In this document: positions 56,241-64,000 of the stretch, piece by piece
Layout of the letters: every line of letters starts with the position of its first letter
How positions within the stretch are numbered: position 1 is the first letter of the stretch
NCBI GenBank assembly: GCA_963844575.1
Contig: CAWJOU010000005.1
Span: forward strand, 1,984,001-2,048,000
From: DASZUK01 sp963844575
GTDB taxonomy: Bacteria > Actinomycetota > Acidimicrobiia > Acidimicrobiales > RAAP-2
DNA length: 64,000 nucleotides
Direction: 5' to 3'
The notes under the pieces: generated by a model
Database searches by the model: none
The model's input: only the letters and a program-made list of their open reading frames with translations
Told to the model about the DNA's origin: nothing
Translations under genes and position numbers: made by a program

Positions 56241-59200
56241 GGCGCCCCCTGGGAAGCCGGTACCTGAACCGCGGCCGCGGGAGGTGCGGCGAGACCGGCG
56301 GCGATGTTGGACGCCAGACGCCAGTAGGGTCCGTCGAGACCGATATCCCCGGTGGCTTGAAGCTGATTCAGTACCACCTCGAGCTTCCGCCGCTTGAGCC
56401 AGCCCCGACCGCTGCCGAAGAGCGCGTGGGCGGGAATCCACCCCGGCACCGGGTAGCTGCGGCCTCGCCCGCTGTTCCACACCGAATCCTTCCCGGTGAA
56501 GAGGGCCTCGAGTTGCACCGTGGTCGCCCCGCGGTACTTGAGCCGCAGGATCGCCTTGATCTCGGTCGCCAGACGTGCCGTGCGCCGGGCGTCCTCAGCG
56601 CCCGTCATCGGGCGGGGGTTGAAACGCATGAAGGCGTCGAAGAGTGCTGGCTGGGGGTCAGGGTCCCCTGCTCCGGCGGGATCGAACCAGCACCTCGAGC
56701 ACCGGCACAGCGCGGTCGTGCACGTCGTGTCGGGCAGCTCGGTCGAGAAGTAATCGGCGAAACCCTTCTGGGCACACGAGTCCTGGGTGGCGAACCAGCG
56801 ACGCATCTCAGTGATCTCGCGCATGGCGCGGTTGCGGCGGCCACCGATGCGCTGGGCGAAGTCAGGGGGCAGGGAGTGGTCGATCATCTCGAGGGCGCTG
56901 AGATAACGCTGGTCCAGCGCGAACTGCGATACATCGAGCCAGCCGGCGCCATGGGCATCGAGAAGCCGGACCCAGGTCTCCGCCGGTCCGTCGCCGGGCT
57001 CGGTCACCCCGGCGCTCTTGACCATGCCGTGCAGGGCGTCAGTGTCGACGGTCACGGCATCGTTGCCGCGTGCGCCCGGAGCGGCCACGGCTTTGACCCC
57101 GGCGAGCACGGCGGTAACGAAGGCCCGGTCGTCGTGCTCTGCGGGGGTGAAGGTGCCGGCGGTAACCTTGACCCGGGCCGGGATGTCCCCGTGGTCGCGC
57201 AACGCCCCGAGGTTCGCCAACAAGGCGATGGCGCGCACCACGCCGACCCGATAGTCGTCACGGGTGCGGGCCAGCCGCGCCACATCGGCACGCATGGAAC
57301 CAGAGGCCACCGCAGCGGCGATGGCGTCAGACGCGATCTCCCGGGCGTCGACCAGACCGCCGACGGCGAGCACCCGGGACCCGAGTTCGCAGAGCACGAG
57401 GAGGTCGAGATCGGTGGTGGTCAAGAACTCGACCATTCGCCAGCCTCGGCGATGGGCCAGCGCCATCCCGACCGCGCCGATGCCGTCGCTGGCCGCACCC
57501 TGGGCCAGACCCCGTCCGGCCCGGCCGAGCTGCTGGTAGAGGGCGGCGAGGTCCGACGGTGGCGAGAGGCAGAGCACGGCCGAGACGTCAGGACGATCCA
57601 CCCCTAGGCCGAAGGCACTGGTGCAGACCACGATCATCTTGTAGTAGCCCTCTTGGCCGAAACGCGGCACGGTCTTGAAGTCGTTGAGCACCGAAGCCTT
57701 CTCGGCTTCGGAGAGCCGACCGTGGAAGCGGCGCACCTGGGAGGCGCGTTCGGGCCCGATCCACTCACGCAGCTGTGCGTAGGTGGTCTGCACCTCGTTG
57801 ACAGTAAGGCAGTAAATGATGACGTGGCCCGGTGCGCGATCGACCACCGACTCGGCGATGCCTGAGATTGCGACGTCGCCGCCGCGCGTGCTCAGCTCAC
57901 GCGAGTAAATGGCGAGCTCGGGGCGCACCGGATTGGCCTCGACGACTGGCACGGCGGCACCGCCGAAGATGCCGTCGACCAGACCGTCGCGCACCGAGCG
58001 GTTCGCCGTCGCGCTGAGCGCGGTGATGGAGAGATCGTGACCGGCATCGGTGGCCCGGTGGCGCAGCTCGTCGAGGACCGGCTCAAGGCGGCGGAAGGCC
58101 GGGCGGAAGTCATCGCCCCACTGCACCAAGGTGTGGGCTTCGTCGACCGCGATGCGAGCCAGACGGCCCGTGCGCACCCCTTCGAAGAGCGCCTCGCGGA
58201 AGGCCCGCTGGGCCACCCGCTCGGGCGAGATGTACACGAGCTTGATCTCCCCACCTCCTTCGCCACGGAGCGCGGCGGTGACCTCGGCCTTGCCGGCACG
58301 TGACGAAGAGTCACGCAGCGGAGACACCAGGGCTCGCACAGCACCGCCGATGGTGCGGTTGAGCGACATTGCTTGGTCGGTCATCAATGCGACCAGCGGG
58401 GAGATGACAACGGTCACGCCAGGCAGAACCAGGGCGGGCAGCTGGAAGCAGTAGGACTTGCCGAAGCCGGTCGGCAAGAGCACGAGGCAGTCCCCGCCCA
58501 GGGCGACCTGTTTAATCACATCGGTCTGGGCCCGGCGCAATTCGAAGGTGTTGTCCTTGCCCTCGAGATTCCGGGCCACCTCGGTGCAGCGGGCGCGCAC
58601 GGCTTCCACGAAGACGACGTCGCCTTCGGCCCGCAGTGCCGCCACCTCGGCCTCGGTGAGGCAGAGCTCTTTGATCCGGCGCATCTCGGGCGAGATGGTC
58701 TGGACCGAGAGCGCTTCGGGCGTGCTGAGTTCGGCGGCGCGGTCGCGGGGAAGCTCACCGAGAGAGGCCATGAAATCCCAGATGCCGGTCCAGGCCTCCG
58801 CCATCGTGGTGACGTTGCCGCCGAAGCGGTCCTGGCCCTCAGCCACCAACAGCCCCTCGTCGAGGCTGCCCAAGAAGACGTCTCGGTACATCTGACGGAG
58901 CCTGTCCCCGCCGGCGAGACGCCGGTCGGAGATCACGATGACCCCGCGGTGGTTGTCGCTGCGGATGAGGCGGCCGATCCCCTGGCGCAGCTCCACGGCA
59001 GCGAGCGGGAGGTAGTATTCGCGCTGGGCCACGGCGTCGGGGTCCTCCGCTCCCGCATCGGCGGCGCGGGCTGCGGCCACGGCTCGCCTCGCTTCAATGA
59101 GTGGGTCGGCAAAGGGAGCGAAGGGCAGCTTGTTGACCCAGAGCATGCGGAGGCGCTCGGGCGAGGACACGTCGACTCCGGCCCACAGGCCCTTGGTCCC

Positions 59201-62200
59201 GACCAGCGCGCCGCCGCGCTCTTCCAGCTCGGCCAGGGCGCGGGCATTGCCTCGCAGGACGGCGGCATGGACCGTCACGTGCGCGTCGCGCGCCGAGAGG
59301 TCGGCGCTGAGGCGATCGGCGATCCCCGATGCGGCCGACGTCGAGGTGGTGATCACCATCGCCCCGGCACGCAAGGGCGTCGATGCGGAAGGGTCGGCAC
59401 CTTCGGGCCGGGTGCCCGGTCGGCTTACCTCGGCGCAGAAGCCAGAGACCTGCCAGGCCGTGGTGCGGATGGCCTGGGCCTCGTGCTCGGACCAGCTCGG
59501 GAAGTCCGAGAGCACGAAGAGGCGGGCGTGGTCGCGGTAGTTGAACGACGCCGGCAGGCGATGCTCAGCCACATCGTCACCGAAACCGAGCCGCGAGCGG
59601 ATGAAATCGAATCGGCCCGCCACCGACAAGGTGGCCGAGATCCAGATGCTGCGGGCGAAGGAGGGTCGGAGCCGCTGCCACTCCCCCTCTCTGGAGAGCT
59701 CGATCGGGCTGACGTTGAGGGTGAAGTTGTACCAGCGCGCACCACGGGCGAGCTCGGGACTTGCCTGCTCGGCCGCCCACACGATGCGGTTCGGCGAAGG
59801 GACAGCCGGCACGACTGGCGTGCCTGGTGCGGCATCTGGGCCGCCGATACCGGCACCACCCGAACCTCCCTCAGCCGATCCGCCGCCAACCTCGCCAGGC
59901 GAGGGGATGCTCCCGTTCCCCGTCGCTGTGTTCCTCCGAGCATCGCTTGCGGGCGCCACTGCGTCGGGGTCAACGATGTCCGCGTCGTCGACGCTCTGGA
60001 TCTCGGTCTCCGCGCCTTCCCCGTCCCCGTCCCCGTCCCCGTCCCCGTCCCCGTCCCCGTCTGCACCATTCCCACCGACGGTGCCGTCGCCTCCTGGAAC
60101 GACGGGGAGCGTGACCGCTGCGGTGCTGGCACCCGACGCCATCGGCGCAGCGGCAGAACCACTGGGGCCAGGAACCGGGAGCGCAGGCTGACCGCCGCCG
60201 GGAGGAGCCGCACCGGATGGGGCCGGCTGTCCCCCTGGGCCGCGCTGGCCGCCAGGAGGGGACGGGCGACTGAAGACCGAGTCGGCGACGTCGAGCACGG
60301 CCGCGCACGCACTCGACATGGCGCTGGCCTTCTCGCGCAGTGCCCAAAAGCGTTGGGTCTCGTCACGACCCAGATTGGCGAAGTCGGGCGAAGCGCCGAT
60401 GGCTCTCAGCGTCCGGGCGACATAACTCACCGTCCGGGCTAGGCGGCGCACCTCGCCCAACGCCCGGAGCACCTCGCCGCGGGCCTGGTCACCACCCCAC
60501 CACGAGGCCATGGTGGCGGCACGGTTCGACACGTTGGCAAAGGATCCCCCGGGCGAGGGACCGAGCACGCGGTCGAAGACCCGCTGGACGGTGTGCGGCA
60601 AGATTTCGGCTCGCAGTGATGCCTCAAGGTCGTTGGCCGCGCCCTCGAGGGGGCGGGTGTCAAAGGCAGCGGCCGCCTCGCGGGCGAAGCGCCGGATGTC
60701 GAGGGTGAGCATCTCGAAGGACACGTAGTCGAGGGACTCGGAGAGGGAGCCGGTCGCCGCACCTTCGATGGCGTGGGCCTCATCGACGATTAGGAGGGTC
60801 TCGGGGTCGGCCACGTCGTCGAGGTGAGCCATGAGGAGCGCGTGGTTGGTCACGACCAGGCGATGACGTTCGACGGCTTCGCGCACGAGCTCGGTGTGGG
60901 TGTGCAGCGGGTTGTGGGTCTTGGGCTTCGAGGCCGGTGCACCGGGTGCCGTCGCTGCGGGAGGGACGGCACCGGTGGACGGTTGGCTCGGATCCGGGCC
61001 GGGCGCACCCCCGCCCTGGGGAGAGACCGGAGCGCCCGGAGCACCAGGCCCTCCGGCCGGGGCGCCTCCTGGCGGCGGGCTGGCCGGAGGCAGGTGGTAA
61101 TCGCCCGACTCGCTCTGGGAAAGGACGTGAAGCCAGCGTGCCACTCGCTTCTCGGTGTAGGACTCGAAGAAGGCCGGCAGGTCCATCTGGTCGATCGAAC
61201 GCGCCTCCCACTGATCGTTGAGGTGGGCGTTCGGCGCGATGAGCCGCAAGGATAGGTAGACGAGGAGCTCGCGGAAGCGCACCTCGGACCACAGCACCGG
61301 GCGGGTCCTATTGGTCGGGTTGGCCACCTCGTCGCTCGAGTCCGAGATTGCACCTACCATGGCGCGCAGACTGAGCCGGTTTTGAGCGCCCTTGACCAGA
61401 CCGGCGGCGCCACGCAGCCAGGCCAGATCGCCCGTTGCCAGGCTCTCGAGCTCAGAAGCCAGCTGACGCTGGAGCTGCTTGGTGTGCGTGGCGATCACGA
61501 CCCTCCCGCTCGGGTGGGTCTCGAGCCACTCGAGCGCGGCGGCGATGGTGACGTAGCTCTTGCCGATGCCCGTTGGCGCCTCACATAGGCCGTCGATCCC
61601 GTTGTGAACCCAACCGCGGATGACGTTGGACATGTCGTGCTGGGCCTGGCGTACCTCGGCCTGGCCCCGTGCCGCCACGGCTACTCGATGGGGGTCGACG
61701 GTGCCGCCCGGGCCCTTAACCGTGGTCGGGATGATGCCGACGGTGCTGCGGCCCCGGCGGCGCACCGGCGTCTGCCCGGCGAGCTCGGATTCGAAGACCC
61801 GTGAGATGCCGGCGTCGTCGAGCGCGACCGCCTGTGGCGCACCGAGACCCGCTAGTGCGAAGAGCATCCGCCACGGCGCACTGTCGGCGCAGAGCGCTCC
61901 AATGATCGTACGCACGCGTTCGGAAAGCGAAGCGAGCATGTGCGCCATGTGCTCGACCAGGCGGCCCAGGACGACCGAGTCGTCGAGGGCGTCGTGCCAA
62001 GTGAGTCCGCTCACGTCGATGCCGGCGTGGGTGGCGAGCGGCACAAGGCTATGAGGCACCGAACCCTGGGGGAACAGGCAGAGCGAGAGGTAGTAGCCGT
62101 CGCAGCGGGCCGGCCCCTCAATGCGCTCGATGTCGGCCAGGTCGCAGGCCCGGTCGATGAACTCGAAGTCGGCGACCTCGCCGTTGTAGGCGACGATGAA

Positions 62201-62695
62201 GTCGGCGCCGGTCACGTAGGCCCGGAAAGCCTCGAGGACGGTCACCGGGTCGGCTTTGTGCTCGTCGTAGCGGGCCCGGGTGGCAGCGTTGTAGACCTCG
62301 AAGCCCTCGGGGAGCTCGACGAAGCGGTTGAGCGGCTCGGCGGCGGCCACCCAGTCGGCGTCGGTGCCCGAGCGCACCGCGGCCAGCTGGAAGATGCGGG
62401 CGTCGGAGTAGGGGGCGACGGTGATGAGGCGCAGTGCCGTCTCGCAGTCAAAGGAGATGACCCTGGTCCCGGCCCGGGGTTCGGCGGGTGTTTCGGCGGC
62501 GGGGGCGGCGGTCGGAAAGACCCGGGAGTCCTCCATCCGTACGGCGCCCCCGGCTGAGGCGATCGTGCGCATGGCCTGGGCCTCGGTCAGGTTGGGCCAG
62601 ATCCCCCGCAACTCGACCAGCAGGTCAGCGGCGTCGATGCCCCCGGGATGGGCGGTCAGGACCGAGAGCAGCTGCTCCACTCGCCGATCGCTCAC
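56237..62695 (-). CDS. Giant fusion: DnaQ-like exonuclease + DinG-like helicase + RecQ helicase
   Basis: 2152 aa from the GTG at 62693-62695, preceded by AAAGGGG; an in-frame GTG at 62720-62722 adds 9 residues. Domains in order: winged helix (about 10-60); DEDDh exonuclease with FDCET (D83, E85) and YNGEVADFEFIDRA (about 80-260). Next is a DinG/XPD-like helicase with Walker A APTGIGKS (about 375) and DEAH (about 635). It has no Cys in the region of the usual 4Fe-4S insert and carries long Pro/Gly linkers. A full RecQ helicase follows: PTGFGKS (about 1408), DEAH (about 1518), GLGVDRPDVSAV and QQLGRAGR. The C-terminal Zn cluster (CTTALCRCSRC, about 1995-2005) is last. It presumably unwinds and degrades DNA. 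Confidence 0.92.
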   Translation of the reverse strand: MSDRRVEQLLSVLTAHPGGIDAADLLVELRGIWPNLTEAQAMRTIASAGGAVRMEDSRVFPTAAPAAETPAEPRAGTRVISFDCETALRLITVAPYSDARIFQLAAVRSGTDADWVAAAEPLNRFVELPEGFEVYNAATRARYDEHKADPVTVLEAFRAYVTGADFIVAYNGEVADFEFIDRACDLADIERIEGPARCDGYYLSLCLFPQGSVPHSLVPLATHAGIDVSGLTWHDALDDSVVLGRLVEHMAHMLASLSERVRTIIGALCADSAPWRMLFALAGLGAPQAVALDDAGISRVFESELAGQTPVRRRGRSTVGIIPTTVKGPGGTVDPHRVAVAARGQAEVRQAQHDMSNVIRGWVHNGIDGLCEAPTGIGKSYVTIAAALEWLETHPSGRVVIATHTKQLQRQLASELESLATGDLAWLRGAAGLVKGAQNRLSLRAMVGAISDSSDEVANPTNRTRPVLWSEVRFRELLVYLSLRLIAPNAHLNDQWEARSIDQMDLPAFFESYTEKRVARWLHVLSQSESGDYHLPPASPPPGGAPAGGPGAPGAPVSPQGGGAPGPDPSQPSTGAVPPAATAPGAPASKPKTHNPLHTHTELVREAVERHRLVVTNHALLMAHLDDVADPETLLIVDEAHAIEGAATGSLSESLDYVSFEMLTLDIRRFAREAAAAFDTRPLEGAANDLEASLRAEILPHTVQRVFDRVLGPSPGGSFANVSNRAATMASWWGGDQARGEVLRALGEVRRLARTVSYVARTLRAIGASPDFANLGRDETQRFWALREKASAMSSACAAVLDVADSVFSRPSPPGGQRGPGGQPAPSGAAPPGGGQPALPVPGPSGSAAAPMASGASTAAVTLPVVPGGDGTVGGNGADGDGDGDGDGDGDGEGAETEIQSVDDADIVDPDAVAPASDARRNTATGNGSIPSPGEVGGGSAEGGSGGAGIGGPDAAPGTPVVPAVPSPNRIVWAAEQASPELARGARWYNFTLNVSPIELSREGEWQRLRPSFARSIWISATLSVAGRFDFIRSRLGFGDDVAEHRLPASFNYRDHARLFVLSDFPSWSEHEAQAIRTTAWQVSGFCAEVSRPGTRPEGADPSASTPLRAGAMVITTSTSAASGIADRLSADLSARDAHVTVHAAVLRGNARALAELEERGGALVGTKGLWAGVDVSSPERLRMLWVNKLPFAPFADPLIEARRAVAAARAADAGAEDPDAVAQREYYLPLAAVELRQGIGRLIRSDNHRGVIVISDRRLAGGDRLRQMYRDVFLGSLDEGLLVAEGQDRFGGNVTTMAEAWTGIWDFMASLGELPRDRAAELSTPEALSVQTISPEMRRIKELCLTEAEVAALRAEGDVVFVEAVRARCTEVARNLEGKDNTFELRRAQTDVIKQVALGGDCLVLLPTGFGKSYCFQLPALVLPGVTVVISPLVALMTDQAMSLNRTIGGAVRALVSPLRDSSSRAGKAEVTAALRGEGGGEIKLVYISPERVAQRAFREALFEGVRTGRLARIAVDEAHTLVQWGDDFRPAFRRLEPVLDELRHRATDAGHDLSITALSATANRSVRDGLVDGIFGGAAVPVVEANPVRPELAIYSRELSTRGGDVAISGIAESVVDRAPGHVIIYCLTVNEVQTTYAQLREWIGPERASQVRRFHGRLSEAEKASVLNDFKTVPRFGQEGYYKMIVVCTSAFGLGVDRPDVSAVLCLSPPSDLAALYQQLGRAGRGLAQGAASDGIGAVGMALAHRRGWRMVEFLTTTDLDLLVLCELGSRVLAVGGLVDAREIASDAIAAAVASGSMRADVARLARTRDDYRVGVVRAIALLANLGALRDHGDIPARVKVTAGTFTPAEHDDRAFVTAVLAGVKAVAAPGARGNDAVTVDTDALHGMVKSAGVTEPGDGPAETWVRLLDAHGAGWLDVSQFALDQRYLSALEMIDHSLPPDFAQRIGGRRNRAMREITEMRRWFATQDSCAQKGFADYFSTELPDTTCTTALCRCSRCWFDPAGAGDPDPQPALFDAFMRFNPRPMTGAEDARRTARLATEIKAILRLKYRGATTVQLEALFTGKDSVWNSGRGRSYPVPGWIPAHALFGSGRGWLKRRKLEVVLNQLQATGDIGLDGPYWRLASNIAAGLAAPPAAAVQVPASQGAP
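60021..60062. repeat. Hexanucleotide repeat tract encoding (Asp-Gly)n
   Basis: Six or more tandem copies of CCCCGT (+ strand) between about 60023 and 60060 encode alternating Gly-Asp residues in the linker between the DinG and RecQ parts of the fusion protein. Slippage in units of six bases keeps the frame and would vary linker length. Confidence 0.85.
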
Positions 62696-62844
62696 CACCT
62701 GCCCCTTTCCGGCGCCGCCCACCAGGTCCCCGAGGTCTTACGACCCGGCTACTCCGCCACTCAGAGAAGTGTACGCAACCGATGTGTCATCCTCGCCGAG
62801 GCTCAGAATCTGGCCCTCCTGAAATGGACCATTAACTTGGATAC

Positions 62845-62860
62845 GAAACCGATTTGTTTC
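62845..62860. promoter_or_regulatory. Inverted repeat GAAAC-N6-GTTTC before the four-gene operon
   Basis: GAAAC (62845-62849) and GTTTC (62856-62860) form a 5-bp palindrome in the AT-richer middle of the 281-bp gap between the divergent operon (62695) and the gene at 62977. It may be a regulator operator. The gap holds no other gene I can support, and no clear -35/-10 pair could be fixed. Confidence 0.3.
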
Positions 62861-62976
62861 CAGTTGTGACGGAGGCACGGGCACGAGGAAGAAGAGCCAT
62901 GCACCGAAGGAGCAGATCTGCTCGCATCCAGAGCAGCACCGGCGGCTCTGTCGCAGGGCGTGGGTAGGTTATCGGC

Positions 62977-64000
62977 GTGAGCCGAAGAATGCTCGAGTTC
63001 CCCCCCGACAGGCCTCTGTCGGCGAGCATAGGGGTCCTCAGCGACATTCCACCGGCCGATGGGAGCCCAGCGCACGCGAGGGCGGTGAAGCGAATCACGG
63101 CTGATTTGGCAGTCCGAGCTGATCGGTTGGACGAGGCCGTCGAGGCCCTGCGGCAATTGGTGCAACAACACGACCCGGTCCAGCTGATCTCATCGATCTC
63201 GGTGCCGACGAGGAGTGCCATGTGGGCCGAGGGGGCTCGGGTCGACGATGGCGATCAGACGTTCAGCTGGGATGCCAAGATCGAGTACGTGGCGGGCCTT
63301 GTTCTGGCTGGCCCAATCGGGGAGGATGACGTCGACCGCGACGTCACCGTCAAGGCAATAGAGCTGACGGCGACGGTATTCGATGCAACTCAGGCTGGCC
63401 TGTTCTTGTCGTCCGTTGGGGACGGCGTCACCGATAACCCAGTTCTGGACTTCACCAGCTACATGATGCAGGTCGAGAACCTCGTTGACCGGATGCCCGG
63501 TTATGCGGTGCATCTCGAGGAGATCAATGACGCCGTCTTCGAGCCACGTCGGAGCTTCTACATCGACGCACTCGGGTTCTGTCCGAGCGATGTGGTGCGC
63601 TTGGTCCGCCGGCATAACGCGTGGGTGAACGCGGAGGCCGATCGAGTGGCACCGCTCCTGGCTTCGGCTGGCTCGATGAGCGACGAAGATCGGATCGACC
63701 TGCTCCGTAATTTCAAGGTCGCGCTCGACGCCGCCTGTGTCTGGTCTGCCGACGTTCTTGTCCATTCGACGGGGCTGCCGCACGATCAGGTGGCGGCAAT
63801 GCTCACGTCCATGTGTACCGATCTCGGTTGCCAGCCTGAGTTCAGAGTGCCCGGCGATGAGAACATCGTGAGGAAGCGGCCATTCATTCGGATTGACGGT
63901 GCGTTCTTGGTGCCGCTGCCGTGGGCGCCCGCCCATTGTGTACATGACTGGCTATTGGCGCACCTAGAGGAGGAACCGAACCCCAAGGTCCGCGACGCCT
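62977..64000 (+). CDS. Large protein of unknown function, truncated by the window
   Basis: An open frame of 341 codons from a GTG at 62977 to the window edge, with no stop. No helicase, nuclease or membrane pattern is recognised. The middle has a smooth mixed alpha/beta composition: WDAKIEYVAGLVLAGPIGED, then DRDVTVKAIELTATVFDATQ. Further on are WVNAEADRVAPLLASAGSMS and FRVPGDENIVRKRPFIRIDG. It is divergent from the four-gene defence-like operon. An AT-rich TAGGTT at 62965-62970 just before the GTG could be a -10 for a leaderless transcript. Its end and full length are not visible. Confidence 0.7.
   Translation, partial: MSRRMLEFPPDRPLSASIGVLSDIPPADGSPAHARAVKRITADLAVRADRLDEAVEALRQLVQQHDPVQLISSISVPTRSAMWAEGARVDDGDQTFSWDAKIEYVAGLVLAGPIGEDDVDRDVTVKAIELTATVFDATQAGLFLSSVGDGVTDNPVLDFTSYMMQVENLVDRMPGYAVHLEEINDAVFEPRRSFYIDALGFCPSDVVRLVRRHNAWVNAEADRVAPLLASAGSMSDEDRIDLLRNFKVALDAACVWSADVLVHSTGLPHDQVAAMLTSMCTDLGCQPEFRVPGDENIVRKRPFIRIDGAFLVPLPWAPAHCVHDWLLAHLEEEPNPKVRDA

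Noticed and set aside
54882..56267. 461-codon frame on the + strand opposite the 686-aa gene
   Set aside because: Shadow frame. The minus strand gene is coupled to its neighbours by 4-base overlaps and continues the operon.
58373..60442. 689-codon + strand frame
   Set aside because: Antisense of the RecQ/DinG fusion, which has conserved motifs in the minus strand.

Overview
The window comes from a high-GC Actinomycetota chromosome or large mobile element. Alternative start codons (GTG, some TTG, possibly CTG) and 4-base stop/start overlaps (ATGA, GTGA) are frequent. The imuA'-imuB-dnaE2 mutasome behind a CGAAC-N4-GTTCG SOS box, a complete Tad pilus operon with a LysM/BTAD protein, and a surface protein made of 'SDGGIFSYGDAQYYGSTGG' repeats all fit Actinomycetota, most likely Acidimicrobiia-like (inference; no 16S rRNA is present).

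Region 1 (1-16473) is an integrative/conjugative element. A 3' half of tRNA-Cys (614-662) overlaps the 3' end of a tyrosine integrase gene. Then come an excisionase-like HTH gene, two tandem paralogous DNA methyltransferases, a double winged-helix protein, a 76-bp block of iteron-like and inverted repeats, and a compact + strand type IV secretion operon: HTH protein, VirB2-like pilin, VirB6/TrbL-like protein, PrgI protein, VirB4 ATPase, membrane protein, VirD4/TraG-type coupling protein with a one-base frameshift, replication-relaxation protein, and a VirB1-like transglycosylase/NlpC hydrolase. A SIR2-like gene, probably defence cargo, follows.

Region 2 (16524-31297) is the Tad (type IVc) pilus locus, transcribed leftwards. 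It runs from a lipoprotein and a PKD-like secreted protein through cpaB, a CpaE-like protein, cpaF, tadB, tadC, flp, three TadE/G-like minor pilins and a LysM/BTAD protein to a prepilin peptidase. An IS110 element splits it between tadC and flp. An ECF-like sigma factor is divergent at the head, and two small paralogous genes converge on the tail.

Region 3 (31513-40787) holds a membrane protein, a YedK/HMCES gene divergent from imuA'-imuB-dnaE2 with a LexA box between them, a small membrane protein, a YjzC-like small protein with a hairpin leader, and a secreted protein with six 126-bp repeats.

Region 4 (41011-62695) looks like a defence island of two convergent operons. The + strand operon encodes an HNH-nuclease/SF2-helicase fusion and two paralogous proteins of unknown fold; an IS3 element has cut the second paralog, leaving both halves and a 3-bp target duplication. 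The - strand operon has four translationally coupled genes: a giant DnaQ-like exonuclease + DinG-like helicase + RecQ helicase fusion (about 2150 aa), a 686-aa unknown, a 127-aa basic unknown, and a 1989-aa protein with a STAND/AAA-like ATPase domain. I do not recognise this combination as a named system, and it is the best candidate here for something undescribed. A winged-helix gene lies between the two operons. The last 1 kb (62977-64000) is an unrecognised gene running off the window.
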